The notes: generated by a model from the letters alone, not told the origin. A stretch of 64,000 nt of DNA from Curtobacterium sp. MCSS17_008 (GCF_003234185.1 NZ_QKSM01000008.1:62001-126000); one strand, 5' to 3'. Counted from the first letter of the stretch, positions 43,973-52,846 are shown. Numbers and translations: made by a program.

Positions 43973-44752
43973 TCAGCGCCCCAGGCCGTCGATCCGTGCG
44001 ACCTCCTCCGCCGACAGCTCGATGTGGGCACCTGCCGCGTTCGACCGGATGCGCTCCGGGTTCGACGACTTCGGGATCACGACGAACTCGTGCGCGACGT
44101 GCCACGCGACGATGACCTGGGCGCTGTCGGCGTCGTGCGCCTCGGCGATCTCGACGAGGGTCGGGTCCTGCAGGTTGCTCGCCTTGAAGGGGCTGTACCC
44201 CTCGAGCACCACTCCGCGCTGCTGCAGCCCCGCGGCGACCTCGGCGTCGTACTCGGCCGGGCTCCAGCGGATCTGGTTCACGGCCGGGGTCGTCCCGGTC
44301 GCGCTCACGAGCTCGTCGATCTGCGCGAGCGAGTAGTTGCTCACGCCGACCGCGCGGGTGAGGCCGTCGGCCCGCGCCTGCACGACCTGCTCCCACACGT
44401 CCGGGCGGGCCTCGCCGTTCGGCGGCCAGTGCACGAGCCACAGGTCGAGGTGGTCGAGCCCGAGCTGCTCGAGGCTCTCCTCGATGGTCTGCCGGACCCG
44501 GTCGGCGTTGTCCGGCGGCAGCTTCGTCGTGACGAAGACGTCGTCGCGTGCCAGGCCCGAGTCGGCGAGCGCCCTGCCCACGCCGCGCTGGTTCGAGTAG
44601 CCCGTCGCGGTGTCGATGTGGCGGTAGCCGGCCTCGAGCGCCGCTCCCACGGCGGCGGGAGCGTCGGCGTCCGGGATCTGCCAGGTGCCGAAGCCCAGGA
44701 GCGGCATCGACCCACCGGTGACGGACACGGAGGGGTTCGCATGATCAGTCAT
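43973..44752 (-). CDS. Aldo/keto reductase (2,5-DKG reductase-like)
   Basis: A 259-aa NADPH-dependent AKR: MPLLGFGTWQIPDAD, ALEAGYRHIDTATGYSNQRGVGRAL, FVTTKLPPDNAD, WLVHWPPN, GVSNYSLAQID and IPKSSNPERIRSN. The tetrad is intact: Asp47, Tyr52, Lys77, His108. Reduces aldehydes or ketones, substrate unknown; the group includes 2,5-diketo-D-gluconate reductases. It converges on the SNF2 gene. Confidence 0.93.
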   Translation of the reverse strand: MTDHANPSVSVTGGSMPLLGFGTWQIPDADAPAAVGAALEAGYRHIDTATGYSNQRGVGRALADSGLARDDVFVTTKLPPDNADRVRQTIEESLEQLGLDHLDLWLVHWPPNGEARPDVWEQVVQARADGLTRAVGVSNYSLAQIDELVSATGTTPAVNQIRWSPAEYDAEVAAGLQQRGVVLEGYSPFKASNLQDPTLVEIAEAHDADSAQVIVAWHVAHEFVVIPKSSNPERIRSNAAGAHIELSAEEVARIDGLGR

Positions 44753-44780
44753 GCCCCGTGTCTACGCCCGGGCTCCCCGA

Positions 44781-44836
44781 CCGCTCGGAGGGACAGCCGC
44801 TCGGAGGTACGGCCGCTCGGAGGGACGGCCGCTCGG
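44781..44836. repeat. 16-bp tandem repeat CCGCTCGGAGGGACGG, 3.5 copies
   Basis: Copies at 44781-44796, 44797-44812 and 44813-44828 (single-base variants) and a half copy to 44836. The array lies in the divergent gap between the aldo/keto reductase and the exported nuclease. It could be an array of regulator sites or a variable-number repeat. Confidence 0.85.
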
Positions 44837-44931
44837 CGCCCCCGTGTCACGCCCGGCAACGTCGGCGCTGCACGGCAAGATCGACGACGGCCCGTCCGGG
44901 CCCGCACTACGCAGCACCGAAGGTCCTCCCC

Positions 44932-45675
44932 ATGCCGTCCCGTCGACGTCGTCCCCGTTCCACCCGCACCCGCTCCTCGCGACGGTCCTCCCGGTCCACC
45001 CTGACGTCGCTCGGCGTGGTCGTCGCGGTCGCCATCGCCGGCTACGTCCTGCACGCGACCGGGGTGCTCCCCACCGATGCGGAGGGCGCACCGCAAGCGA
45101 CGGGCGGACCCGACACGAGCGCACGCGCCGCGACCGCACGTCAGCAGCTCGAGGCCCTGCCGGTGAAGGGCAAGGCACCCGCGACCGGCTACGACCGCGA
45201 GGGCCGCTTCGGCACCGCCTGGCTCGACGTCGACCACAACGGCTGCGACACCCGCAACGACGTGCTCGCGCGCGACCTGACCGACACCGAGCGGCAGGGC
45301 CCGTGCAAGGTGCTGCGCGGCACCCTCGTGTCGCCGTACACCGGCGAGCGGGTGGACTTCGTGCGGGGGAACCGGACCTCGACCCTCGTGCAGATCGACC
45401 ACGTCGTCGCGCTCGAGAACGCCTGGCGCACCGGGGCGCAGCAGCTGTCGCAGACCGAGCGCGAGGCCCTGGCGAACGACCCGACGAACCTGTTCGCCGT
45501 CGACGGGCACTCGAACGCGCAGAAGCGATCGGGCGACGCCGCGACGTGGCTGCCCGCGCACACGGCGTTCCGCTGCACCTACGTCGAGCACCAGATCGCG
45601 GTGAAGACGACCTACCGACTGTGGGTGGCACCGGCGGAGCACGACGCGATGGCACGGGTCCTGGACCGCTGCTGA
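44932..45675 (+). CDS. Exported HNH nuclease (DUF1524/GmrSD-type)
   Basis: A 247-aa protein with an Arg-rich start, a membrane/signal segment (TLTSLGVVVAVAIAGYVLHATGVL) and an extracellular HNH domain: AWLDVDHNGCDTRNDVLARDL, VQIDHVVALENAWRTGAQQL (the histidine metal motif DH-V), and NDPTNLFAVDGHSNAQKRSGDAATWLP (the N-x8-H/N-x8-K end). Three Cys suit disulfides outside the cell. Probably degrades extracellular DNA for nutrition or competition. The ATG at 44932 has a weak site (GGTCCTCCCC); upstream in-frame sequence is the repeat array and is not coding. Confidence 0.87.
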   Translation: MPSRRRRPRSTRTRSSRRSSRSTLTSLGVVVAVAIAGYVLHATGVLPTDAEGAPQATGGPDTSARAATARQQLEALPVKGKAPATGYDREGRFGTAWLDVDHNGCDTRNDVLARDLTDTERQGPCKVLRGTLVSPYTGERVDFVRGNRTSTLVQIDHVVALENAWRTGAQQLSQTEREALANDPTNLFAVDGHSNAQKRSGDAATWLPAHTAFRCTYVEHQIAVKTTYRLWVAPAEHDAMARVLDRC

Positions 45676-45815
45676 CACGAGCCGTTCAGGCGACACCTGT
45701 AGCGTAAATCGGGTCGGTGCAGCCGCGCCGACCGGACTCGCCGGAGCATGCGCCGCCGTCGCGGTGCCGCTGCAGCCCGAGCCCTTCACCGTCGAAGACC
45801 GCAGGAGGCTCTCCC

Positions 45816-46619
45816 TTGCCCGAGACCAACACCACCACCACGCGCTTCACCGACCGCGTCGTCCTCATCACCGGCGGCGGTTCCGGCCTCGGTCGCGCGA
45901 CCGCCGTCCGCCTGGCCGCCGAGGGCGCGTCGCTCTCGCTCGTCGACGTCTCCGCCGAGGGGCTCGAGGCCACGAAGGCCGCCGTTCTCGACGCCGCCCC
46001 CGACGCCCAGGTCCTCACCACCGTCGCCGACGTCTCCGACGAGGCCCAGGTCGACGCCTACGTCACCGCCACCACCGAGCGCTTCGGTCGCATCGACGGC
46101 TTCTTCAACAACGCCGGCATCGAGGGCAAGCAGAACCCCACCGAGTCCTTCACCGCCGCCGAGTTCGACAAGGTCGTGTCGATCAACCTGCGCGGTGTGT
46201 TCCTCGGCCTCGAGAAGGTCCTCGGGATCATGCGCGAGCAGGGGTCGGGCATGGTCGTCAACACGGCGAGCGTCGGCGGCATCCGCGGTGTCGGCAACCA
46301 GTCCGGCTACGCGGCCGCGAAGCACGGCGTCGTCGGCCTCACCCGCAACTCCGCCGTGGAGTACGGCCAGTACGGCATCCGCATCAACGCCATCGCCCCG
46401 GGTGCGATCTGGACGCCGATGGTCGAGAACTCGATGAAGCAGATCGACCCGGACAACCCGCGCAAGGCCGCCGAGGAGTTCATCCAGGTCAACCCGACCA
46501 AGCGCTACGGCGAGGCCCCGGAGATCGCGGCCGTCGTCGCGTTCCTGCTGTCCGACGACGCCTCGTACGTCAACGCGGCGGTCGTCCCGATCGACGGCGG
46601 GCAGTCGGCCAAGTACTGA
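45816..46619 (+). CDS. Short-chain dehydrogenase/reductase
   Basis: A 267-aa classical SDR: VVLITGGGSGLGRATAVRLA (TGxxxGxG), NNAG in FFNNAGIEG, the Ser of NTASVGG, the catalytic YAAAKHG (YxxxK) and the C-terminal VNAAVVPIDGGQSAKY. NAD(P)-dependent; substrate unknown. TTG is taken as the start because a full AGGAGG lies 7 nt upstream, while ATG/GTG candidates upstream lack one. A 140-nt gap separates it from the nuclease gene, so it likely has its own promoter. Confidence 0.92.
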   Translation: MPETNTTTTRFTDRVVLITGGGSGLGRATAVRLAAEGASLSLVDVSAEGLEATKAAVLDAAPDAQVLTTVADVSDEAQVDAYVTATTERFGRIDGFFNNAGIEGKQNPTESFTAAEFDKVVSINLRGVFLGLEKVLGIMREQGSGMVVNTASVGGIRGVGNQSGYAAAKHGVVGLTRNSAVEYGQYGIRINAIAPGAIWTPMVENSMKQIDPDNPRKAAEEFIQVNPTKRYGEAPEIAAVVAFLLSDDASYVNAAVVPIDGGQSAKY

Positions 46620-46631
46620 GCGACTCCCCTC

Positions 46632-46666
46632 CGGCGCCCGGCCCGCAGCGTGCGGGTCGGGCGCCG
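46632..46666. terminator. Terminator hairpin after the SDR gene
   Basis: GGCGCCCGGCCCGCA (46633-46647) pairs with TGCGGGTCGGGCGCC (46651-46665), one mismatch and a 3-nt loop, plus an extra C-G at the base. It lies 12 nt after the stop. Confidence 0.8.
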
Positions 46667-46799
46667 TCCGGTCTGGAGGCACGGCGCACCTCCGCCACAC
46701 CGGTCACCCCGTGCGCCGCACCCGTCGCCGCCGAGTGCGTTCGGATCCGGTCGCCCCACGTGGGAGCATGGCCGGGCACACCACGGCGGAGGGAACCCC

Positions 46800-47237
46800 A
46801 TGAGCAGCAACGACACGAGCGGGTCGGCCTTCGGTCCCGGTGCCGGCAGGACCGAGTCGCCCGCCGGAGCGCTCCGGCGCCGGATGGCCTCGTCGGCCGA
46901 GGGGTTCCTCGGTAGTGCCGCGTGGGTGCCGTGGAAGCCCGCGGGTGATCCGGAGGGCGGGAGCATCGCGCACGTGATGATCCGCGACCTGCCGTTCGTG
47001 CCGGTCTTCACGGACCCCGCCGAGCTCACCGAGGGCGTCCCCGGCACCGAGGCCCGTCCCGTCCGGATGGCGGAGCTCGTCACCGCCGTGCCCGAGGAGT
47101 TCGGCATCGTCGTCGACCCGACCAGCGCCGAGGCGGCGAACTTCCTGCACGCCGACGTGCTCGCCGGGATCCGGGCGCAGATGCGCGGCGAGATCCCCGC
47201 CGAGGGCACCGACGACGGGGACCCCGCTCAGGGCTAG
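46800..47237 (+). CDS. SseB-like N-terminal domain protein
   Basis: A 145-aa soluble protein: SIAHVMIRDLPFVPVFTDPAELTEG, RPVRMAELVTAVPEEFGIVVDPTSAEAA is the pattern of SseB_N proteins widespread in actinobacteria. Function unknown; no secretion system genes are nearby, so the historic SseB name should not be over-read. ATG at 46800 with GGAGGGAAC upstream. Confidence 0.8.
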   Translation: MSSNDTSGSAFGPGAGRTESPAGALRRRMASSAEGFLGSAAWVPWKPAGDPEGGSIAHVMIRDLPFVPVFTDPAELTEGVPGTEARPVRMAELVTAVPEEFGIVVDPTSAEAANFLHADVLAGIRAQMRGEIPAEGTDDGDPAQG

Positions 47238-47274
47238 CCTGGCGTTCTCGCACCGAGCTGGGGAGGAGCTCTCG

Positions 47275-47505
47275 ATGCTGACACTCACCGCACTCGCGGT
47301 CGCTGCTGTGTACGTCCTGGTGGTCGCCGTCGTCGCGATCGTTCTCGTCCAGCGGCGGCGGCGTCTGCCCGCTGCCGATCGTCCGTCGCCCGGACCGCTG
47401 CTCGGGCTGCTGATCGGCGCCGTGCTCGTCGCGCCGGTCGTCTGGGGTGTCGCGACCCTGGCGACGGCGGGCATCGCCGACCTGCTGACCTCGATCCGCG
47501 GCTGA
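47275..47505 (+). CDS. Small two-helix membrane protein
   Basis: A 76-aa protein with two hydrophobic helices (LTALAVAAVYVLVVAVVAIVLVQRRRR and LGLLIGAVLVAPVVWGVATLATAGIA) separated by a basic turn. The ATG has GGGGAGGAG upstream. Its stop codon lies inside the left arm of a bidirectional hairpin. Unknown function; close to the SseB-like gene (37 nt), so probably one unit. Confidence 0.75.
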   Translation: MLTLTALAVAAVYVLVVAVVAIVLVQRRRRLPAADRPSPGPLLGLLIGAVLVAPVVWGVATLATAGIADLLTSIRG

Positions 47506-47552
47506 CGATCCCGGTTCGTGGTCCGCGGCGATCGCGAACCGGAATCGTCAGC
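47501..47552. terminator. Bidirectional hairpin holding both stop codons
   Basis: Arms 47501-47518 and 47535-47552 (18 bp, one mismatch) around a 16-nt loop. The left arm contains the TGA of the small membrane protein; the right arm contains the minus-strand TGA of the nuclease/helicase gene, so transcripts from both sides end in the same structure. Confidence 0.8.
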
Positions 47553-50500
47553 GGCGCGGCTCGACCAGCTCGATGAACCGTGACAGCAGCGACAGCCCGC
47601 TGATCGACGGCGGCAGCCCCGTGGTGAGCGCCGGCGAGTAGACGAGGTACGCCGCCCACTGCGCCCGGGACAGCGCCACGTTGAGCCGGTTGGGCATGAG
47701 CAGGAAGTCGAGGCCGCGCGGGATGTCCGCCGCGCTCGAGGCCGCCAGCGAGGTGATCGACACCACGGCCTCGCGCCCCTGGAACATGTCGACCGTGCCG
47801 ACCTGGGTGCCGCGGAGTCCGGCGCGGTCGAGGGCCTCGCGGATCAGGGCCCCCTGCGCGTTGTACGGCGCGACGACGATGACGTCCTCGTCGGTCAACG
47901 GGCGCTCGACCTCGCCGTCGACCCACCGGCGGCCGATCAGGCTCTGCGCGAGTTCGACGACTCGGACTGCTTCCTCCTCGGACGACGTCGTGTTGCCGCT
48001 GTGCACGACCGGCACCGGGTGGACGCCCGGGTCGAGGTCGTCGAGGTGCCGCCCACTCACGATCGACGTCAGCTGCCCGTCGTACGACAGGCCCGACACC
48101 GAGGCGGTCAGCGCGGGCTCCATGCGCCGCGTGTGCGCGAGGAAGTAGCCGAACTCCGGCGGGAGCACGTGCTCGCCGTCCGCCAGCCAGCCGAGCGCCG
48201 ATTGGTCGACCGGCTCCGGGTGCGATCCCTGCGACACCTGCGGGAGCTGCTGCGGATCGCCGAGCAACAGCAGGCGCTGCGCCGCGATCGAAGAGGCGAT
48301 CGTCGGCGCGAGCGAGAACTGCCCGGCCTCGTCGACCACGAGCAGGTCGAGGGAGCGCCGCGGGATCGTGCCCTCGTTCGCGAAGGTCCACGCCGTCCCG
48401 CCGACGACTCCCCCGGTGCCGGTCTCGGCGCACGACGCCAGGAACGCCGAGACGGCCGCGTTGTTCTTCACCGGAGTCCACGCGGCGGCCTCGAGCTCGT
48501 CCTCAGTCGCACCGGACTTCGGCACCTTCACCACGCGGTCCGCGGGTACCCCGGCGCGGACGACCGAGGACAGGAAGTTCTCCGAGGTCGCGTGGGACTG
48601 GCCGACGACGCCGACGCGCCAGCCGTGCTCGCGGACGAGCCGGGCGACGACGTTCGACCCGACGTAGGTCTTGCCCGTGCCGGGAGGGCCCTGGATCGCC
48701 AGGTACGACCGGTCGAGCCCGAGCAGTGTCGTGACGACCGCGGAGACGGTGTCGTCCCCGGTCACGGGAGCGAGCGGGCCGCGCGGTGGCACTCGACGGA
48801 GCAGGTCGAGCGCCGGATCGGGCAGCATCTCTGGCAGGGCGTCGAGGACCTCCTGTCCCCACTCGGCGATCGCCTCGGGCTGCGGCTTCGCCCGCGGCGG
48901 GGCGGCCGGCGCGAGGGCGACCGGGAAGTCGGAGTGCGGCTCCCCGCCGCCGACCGGCAGGCTCTCCTTCACCAGGACCTCGAACGCGTCGCCGTTGTCG
49001 GCCGCTTCCAGCACGATCGCGCGAGCCGACGCGCCCTTCGAACCCGGCGCAGGAGCGGTGACCGACGGCGGGAGTGGGTCGTCGTAGACGAGGTGAGGCG
49101 TGCCTCCCGGCCGGATCCGCGAACCGGGCGCGAGCGTCCCCGACAAGCGAATTTCTCGTGACTGCGAGCGGGCACGCGGCAGCGTGTCCCAGTCCCGCTC
49201 GACGGACGCGCGCTCGACGACGAGGACGTCGCGGGTGTCGGCCCAGTCGTCGACGGGGTTGCGGAGGCGGTCGAAGTGATCCTGCCAGAAGGTCTTGGCC
49301 TCGCGGCGGTGGTAGTCGATCGCGGCGGCGGCGAGCGCCAGGGCTGTCTGGTCGGCGTCGCGGTCGAGGGGGTCGACGTCCGCGATCTGCGCGGCGAGCG
49401 CCGTGTACACGGGGTTCGGCTCGCGCTCGACGGGGATCGGCGGGAGGATCGGCTCCTCGCTCGGCTCCTCGGTGCGCGGGGGCCGGAGCGACAGCAGCCA
49501 GTCGCGGAGCCGCAGCGTGGAGCGGCAGTCGTAGGCGTTGTAGTCGGCGACCTGGTCGAGCATGCGCTGACCCGTGGCGGGGTTGCCGTTGCGGAGTTCC
49601 TCGATGGCCTCGACGTACGCGGTGATGCTGTCGGCGGCGTTCGTGACATCGCTCAGGCGGAGGTCCTCGCCCATGTACAGCGGCTCGACCTTCTTGATCG
49701 AGTAGCTGTGGCTGCCGACGACCAGGGCCTTGCGGACGATCGGGTACAGGTCGACGAGGACGCCCGCGCGGAGCAGGTCGTCGACGTCGTCCTCCCCCAC
49801 GCCGTGCCGGGCCGCGAGGGACAGCAGGTGCGTCCGCTCGTACGCCGCGTAGTGGTAGACGTGCATGCTCGGGTGCTGCGCGCGACGTTCCTTGACGAAG
49901 GCGAGGAAGTCGACCAGCGCCTGCCGCTCGTCGCGGATGGTGTGCGCCCAGAAGGCGGTGAACTCGGCGCGGTCGTCGACCAGGCCGAACAGGTAATCGA
50001 GGCCCCAGTGCACGCCGTCCTCGGTGTGCAGGGGATCGCCCTCGAAGTCGAAGAAGACGTCGCCCGGGTCGGGCTCCGGGATCGCGTCGAGGGCGCGGGG
50101 GTCGTGGAGTTCGAAGCGGGGCTTGGCTGCTCCCTTCTTGGCGTCACTTGCTTGCTGCTCGGCTTCCGTCTCGGTCTGGAGGCGCGCCTGACGCACCAGC
50201 CGATCTTGCGTGGATCGCGACATGCCGGGCACGGCCGCCGTGCGATCCGCCAGGTCGTCGATCGTCCGCACCCCCTGCCGGATCAGCTTCGTGCGCTGGT
50301 CGAGGCGCATGCCGGCGACGAGGACCAGGTCACGGTGCCGCTGCACCTGGGTCTGGCAGATAATGCAGCGGCCGCAGCTGGAGTAGCGGGGGTCGCCCCA
50401 CTGCAGCTCCTCGTGCTCCTGCATCCGCTCGGCGATCACCCGTTCGAGCTCAGCACGCTGCGTGCGGTACACCGGGGCGATGTCGGCGAGGTCGTGCGTC

Positions 50501-51036
50501 GTCGTCGTCCGGTCGCCGAGGACGAGGTGAACCTGCTCGCCGGTGGGAATGCCGTGCGCCTGCATCTGCTCGGCGTACGCGGCGAGTTGGAGCAGGGCGC
50601 TGATCTTGGCGTGGCGGGCGAGCTTGGTGTCGTAGACCTCGTACTCGCCCTGGTTGTTGCGGAGGATGAAGTCCGCGAAGCCGATGAAGCCCGGGTGCTG
50701 TGGGGTGGGCGGCTCGTGGAAGGTCGGTTGGTAGACGACGTCGGCGCCGTTGTTGAAGGCGTCTAACGCTTGTTGCGCTGCTGTCTTGTAGTCGCGCGGA
50801 GCGGGTCGGTCGAACTCGATGACATCGCGCGTCTGCTTGAGGATGTCGAGGTAGTCGAGCTCGTGCTGGTCCCCCAGGCGGCCGGTGCGCTCGAGCATGT
50901 TGTCGTGTTCGTCGGGCAGGAGGCCGCCGCGGCCGAGCTTGGCGTCGAGGCGACGGAGGAACGCCCACTCGCAGGTCGCCCACGTGCTGAGGTCGCTCGG
51001 GCTGAGCAGGACCTGACGGTCGGTGGTGATCTGCAT
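47548..51036 (-). CDS. TM0106-type RecB-like nuclease fused to a DNA2-like SF1 helicase
   Basis: An 1162-aa fusion. Residues 1-270 are the nuclease: LLSPSDLSTWATCEWAFLRRLDAKLG, FADFILRNNQGEYEVYDTKLARHAKI (PD-(D/E)XK core with D..YDTKL), then CGRCIICQTQVQRHRDL (CxxC and further Cys suggest an iron-sulfur or zinc cluster). Residues about 310-520 are an RNase H-like block (DVFFDFEGDPLHTED). The helicase part has LAIQGPPGTGKTYVGSNVV (motif I), LLVVDEAGQFSLAPTIASS (motif II), LLLGDPQQLPQV (III), VGTVDMFQGREAVVSITS (V) and RLNVALSRAQWAAYLVYSP (VI). Likely DNA end processing. Standard single-gene unit. Confidence 0.93.
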   Translation of the reverse strand: MQITTDRQVLLSPSDLSTWATCEWAFLRRLDAKLGRGGLLPDEHDNMLERTGRLGDQHELDYLDILKQTRDVIEFDRPAPRDYKTAAQQALDAFNNGADVVYQPTFHEPPTPQHPGFIGFADFILRNNQGEYEVYDTKLARHAKISALLQLAAYAEQMQAHGIPTGEQVHLVLGDRTTTTHDLADIAPVYRTQRAELERVIAERMQEHEELQWGDPRYSSCGRCIICQTQVQRHRDLVLVAGMRLDQRTKLIRQGVRTIDDLADRTAAVPGMSRSTQDRLVRQARLQTETEAEQQASDAKKGAAKPRFELHDPRALDAIPEPDPGDVFFDFEGDPLHTEDGVHWGLDYLFGLVDDRAEFTAFWAHTIRDERQALVDFLAFVKERRAQHPSMHVYHYAAYERTHLLSLAARHGVGEDDVDDLLRAGVLVDLYPIVRKALVVGSHSYSIKKVEPLYMGEDLRLSDVTNAADSITAYVEAIEELRNGNPATGQRMLDQVADYNAYDCRSTLRLRDWLLSLRPPRTEEPSEEPILPPIPVEREPNPVYTALAAQIADVDPLDRDADQTALALAAAAIDYHRREAKTFWQDHFDRLRNPVDDWADTRDVLVVERASVERDWDTLPRARSQSREIRLSGTLAPGSRIRPGGTPHLVYDDPLPPSVTAPAPGSKGASARAIVLEAADNGDAFEVLVKESLPVGGGEPHSDFPVALAPAAPPRAKPQPEAIAEWGQEVLDALPEMLPDPALDLLRRVPPRGPLAPVTGDDTVSAVVTTLLGLDRSYLAIQGPPGTGKTYVGSNVVARLVREHGWRVGVVGQSHATSENFLSSVVRAGVPADRVVKVPKSGATEDELEAAAWTPVKNNAAVSAFLASCAETGTGGVVGGTAWTFANEGTIPRRSLDLLVVDEAGQFSLAPTIASSIAAQRLLLLGDPQQLPQVSQGSHPEPVDQSALGWLADGEHVLPPEFGYFLAHTRRMEPALTASVSGLSYDGQLTSIVSGRHLDDLDPGVHPVPVVHSGNTTSSEEEAVRVVELAQSLIGRRWVDGEVERPLTDEDVIVVAPYNAQGALIREALDRAGLRGTQVGTVDMFQGREAVVSITSLAASSAADIPRGLDFLLMPNRLNVALSRAQWAAYLVYSPALTTGLPPSISGLSLLSRFIELVEPRR

Positions 51037-51165
51037 GGGCTCCCCGGTGTCGTCTGGTGCGCTCCGAGCCTAGGGGTGGGGGCCGACAGCTCGCCTTTTC
51101 GCGAGCGCGGACAGCTGCCATTTCAGATGTTACGTTCGAGTCAGACCAACCCAACTGGAGGAAAA

Positions 51166-51666
51166 ATGCTTGCTCACCACGTGCGCATCACTGCGACCGT
51201 CTTCGTCTCCGCCGCACTGCTCGTCGCTCATGCGCTCCCCGCGGCAGCATCGAGCGTCGCGACCTCGAGGGAATCTCTGGAGGACCTGCCAGCGATCTCA
51301 GCACCACTCGGAGCCGAGAACGGCACGCGCGGGGTCAGCCCCGCGGGCTGTGGTGGAACGACGGACTACGCCCACAAGAGCGGGAGCGATGCCTCGGTGC
51401 ACGGGCGGACCAAGTGCAAGCGCGCGGTTTCGAAGGTCGGCGTGACCACCATCCTGCAGAAGAAGGGTTGGGTCATCTGGGAGTCCATGAAGTCCGACAC
51501 CTCGTCCCGAACGGGCGCGAACAACTCGCAGGACGCGCATCCGCACTGGCGTTGCTCAGGCTGGGGCACGCAGTCTTACCGCGGGTACTCCTCGCACTAT
51601 TCGATCGAGTCGGGCAGGACGTACACCACGGCGACCGCCAGCCCGGAGAAGCGCTTCGGGTGCTGA
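51166..51666 (+). CDS. Exported four-cysteine protein, unknown
   Basis: A 166-aa secreted protein. GGAGGAAAA is an excellent ribosome site. The signal peptide (ITATVFVSAALLVAHALPAAASS) ends near residue 29. The mature part has Cys in SPAGCGGT, TKCKRA, HWRCSGWG and RFGC, fit for two disulfides, and many Ser, Thr, Gly and aromatic residues (WVIWESMKSD, YRGYSSHYSI). Resembles small secreted actinobacterial proteins with no known role. It heads an overlapping gene run; the next start lies inside its last codons. Confidence 0.8.
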   Translation: MLAHHVRITATVFVSAALLVAHALPAAASSVATSRESLEDLPAISAPLGAENGTRGVSPAGCGGTTDYAHKSGSDASVHGRTKCKRAVSKVGVTTILQKKGWVIWESMKSDTSSRTGANNSQDAHPHWRCSGWGTQSYRGYSSHYSIESGRTYTTATASPEKRFGC

Positions 51667-52235
51667 GCCGCAGAACGGTTGCGCTCGGACTGCTCGGCCC
51701 GACTCTTGCTCTCGTCTCCGCCGGGTGCGCGCCTGTCGAGCACAGCCCCGAGGACGCGCTGGTCGAGCTGCAGGCTCCTCCCCCGGGGCCGCCGCAGTTG
51801 CGAGTGGGCGGCGTTGTCTTGCAGCCCGTCGACTGGGAATGGCTCCGGGAAGACGGCTGGGACGACGCAGACGCGGACGAATCCGAACTCTGGCCCTCGC
51901 TCCCGCGCGTACATACAGGACCCCTCGCGCAGTTGGAGCTCACCGCAGGGCCTCGCCCCGCCGAGCTCATCGCTGTGATGTACGACCAGCGGAGAGACGA
52001 GACCGCGCCACCACAGTCCGACTCGGGGTTCGAGGTGCCGTGCACCGATGACAGTCCCGTCTGTCGGTACAACGGCTCGGAAGGTGACAGCTTCGTCCTT
52101 GCGCTCCAGGGGTCGGACTTGAGGAAAGCCGGCGCCGTCCTCGTCGTCCTGCACGCCCACTGGCAGGTGAGCACCGGGGCGGACGTCGTCCTCGACACCG
52201 CAACCTACGGGTTCCGCGCGGAGCTCCGGACATGA
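51660..52235 (+). CDS. Probable Tat-type lipoprotein, unknown
   Basis: A 191-aa lipoprotein. The start is GTG inside the end of the preceding gene; it begins VLSRRTVALGLLGPTLALVSAGC, i.e. a twin-arginine-like SRR-T-V-A-L block and a lipobox SAGC. The mature part (LRVGGVVLQPVDWEWLREDGWDDADADESELWPSLP...) has a Cys pair (PCTDDSPVC) and looks beta-rich with an acidic loop. No family recognised. It sits in the chain of overlapping starts, so it is expressed with its neighbours. Confidence 0.7.
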   Translation: MLSRRTVALGLLGPTLALVSAGCAPVEHSPEDALVELQAPPPGPPQLRVGGVVLQPVDWEWLREDGWDDADADESELWPSLPRVHTGPLAQLELTAGPRPAELIAVMYDQRRDETAPPQSDSGFEVPCTDDSPVCRYNGSEGDSFVLALQGSDLRKAGAVLVVLHAHWQVSTGADVVLDTATYGFRAELRT

Positions 52236-52846
52236 CGCCGGAGCAGCAGGCGTGGACCGATCTGGAACGCGGTCGCGTCGAGCCATCGAGCCGGACGATC
52301 AGGGCCCACGCGCCTGCGTTCCCGTCGTACGCGCGGGTGTTCTTCCCCGTCACGTCGAACGGAGCACGACCGCGGAGTTGGTCGCAGGCACTCGGTCGCC
52401 CCGTGACGCCGGACGTCCGCTGGGCTGACTGCCTGTCGAAGGACCCCGACATCGAGACTGCGACGGGCGACCTCCCCTGGGCCGTGGCCGCTCCGCTTCT
52501 CCGTGCGCTCGACGGCGGCCGGGACAGCATCGTCTTCGGCTTCTGGGCTGGGCACGCGGACACCTCGCTCCCCGCGACCGGCTTCGCGGGGGTGTTCCCA
52601 CCGGACGGACGAGAGCTCTGGTTCGTCCGAGCGACGGGCGACGACGTCGCTGAGCTCACCGTGGACGTCGGCCGCGGGCCAATGCGCTGGTACCCGGACC
52701 ATCGTCGGTGGTCGGTGACCGCTGACGTCTACGACCGATCGGTGATCGTCGGCGGGGACCGCCCCACCATCCACGCCGTCCTCGTTTCGAGCGATCTCGA
52801 AGCGGTCGAGGTGCCCGACTCCCTGCCAAGCTGCGCCCTGATGTGA
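52232..52846 (+). CDS. Soluble protein of an unnamed actinobacterial family
   Basis: A 204-aa protein without signal. FPSYARVFFPVTSNGARPRSWSQALGR and the C-terminal PMRWYPDHRRWSVTADVYDRSVIVGG, DLEAVEVPDSL match a recurring actinobacterial pattern (usual form: WWP-DR-WCVATEIDFDST-VGG) that I recognise but cannot name. It starts within the previous stop (ATGA). The cytoplasmic member of an otherwise exported/membrane set; it could be an immunity or chaperone-like partner. Confidence 0.75.
   Translation: MTPEQQAWTDLERGRVEPSSRTIRAHAPAFPSYARVFFPVTSNGARPRSWSQALGRPVTPDVRWADCLSKDPDIETATGDLPWAVAAPLLRALDGGRDSIVFGFWAGHADTSLPATGFAGVFPPDGRELWFVRATGDDVAELTVDVGRGPMRWYPDHRRWSVTADVYDRSVIVGGDRPTIHAVLVSSDLEAVEVPDSLPSCALM

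Noticed and set aside
44781..44836. Possible CRISPR array
   Set aside because: The 16-bp units are directly adjacent without spacers and there are no cas genes; it is a simple tandem repeat.
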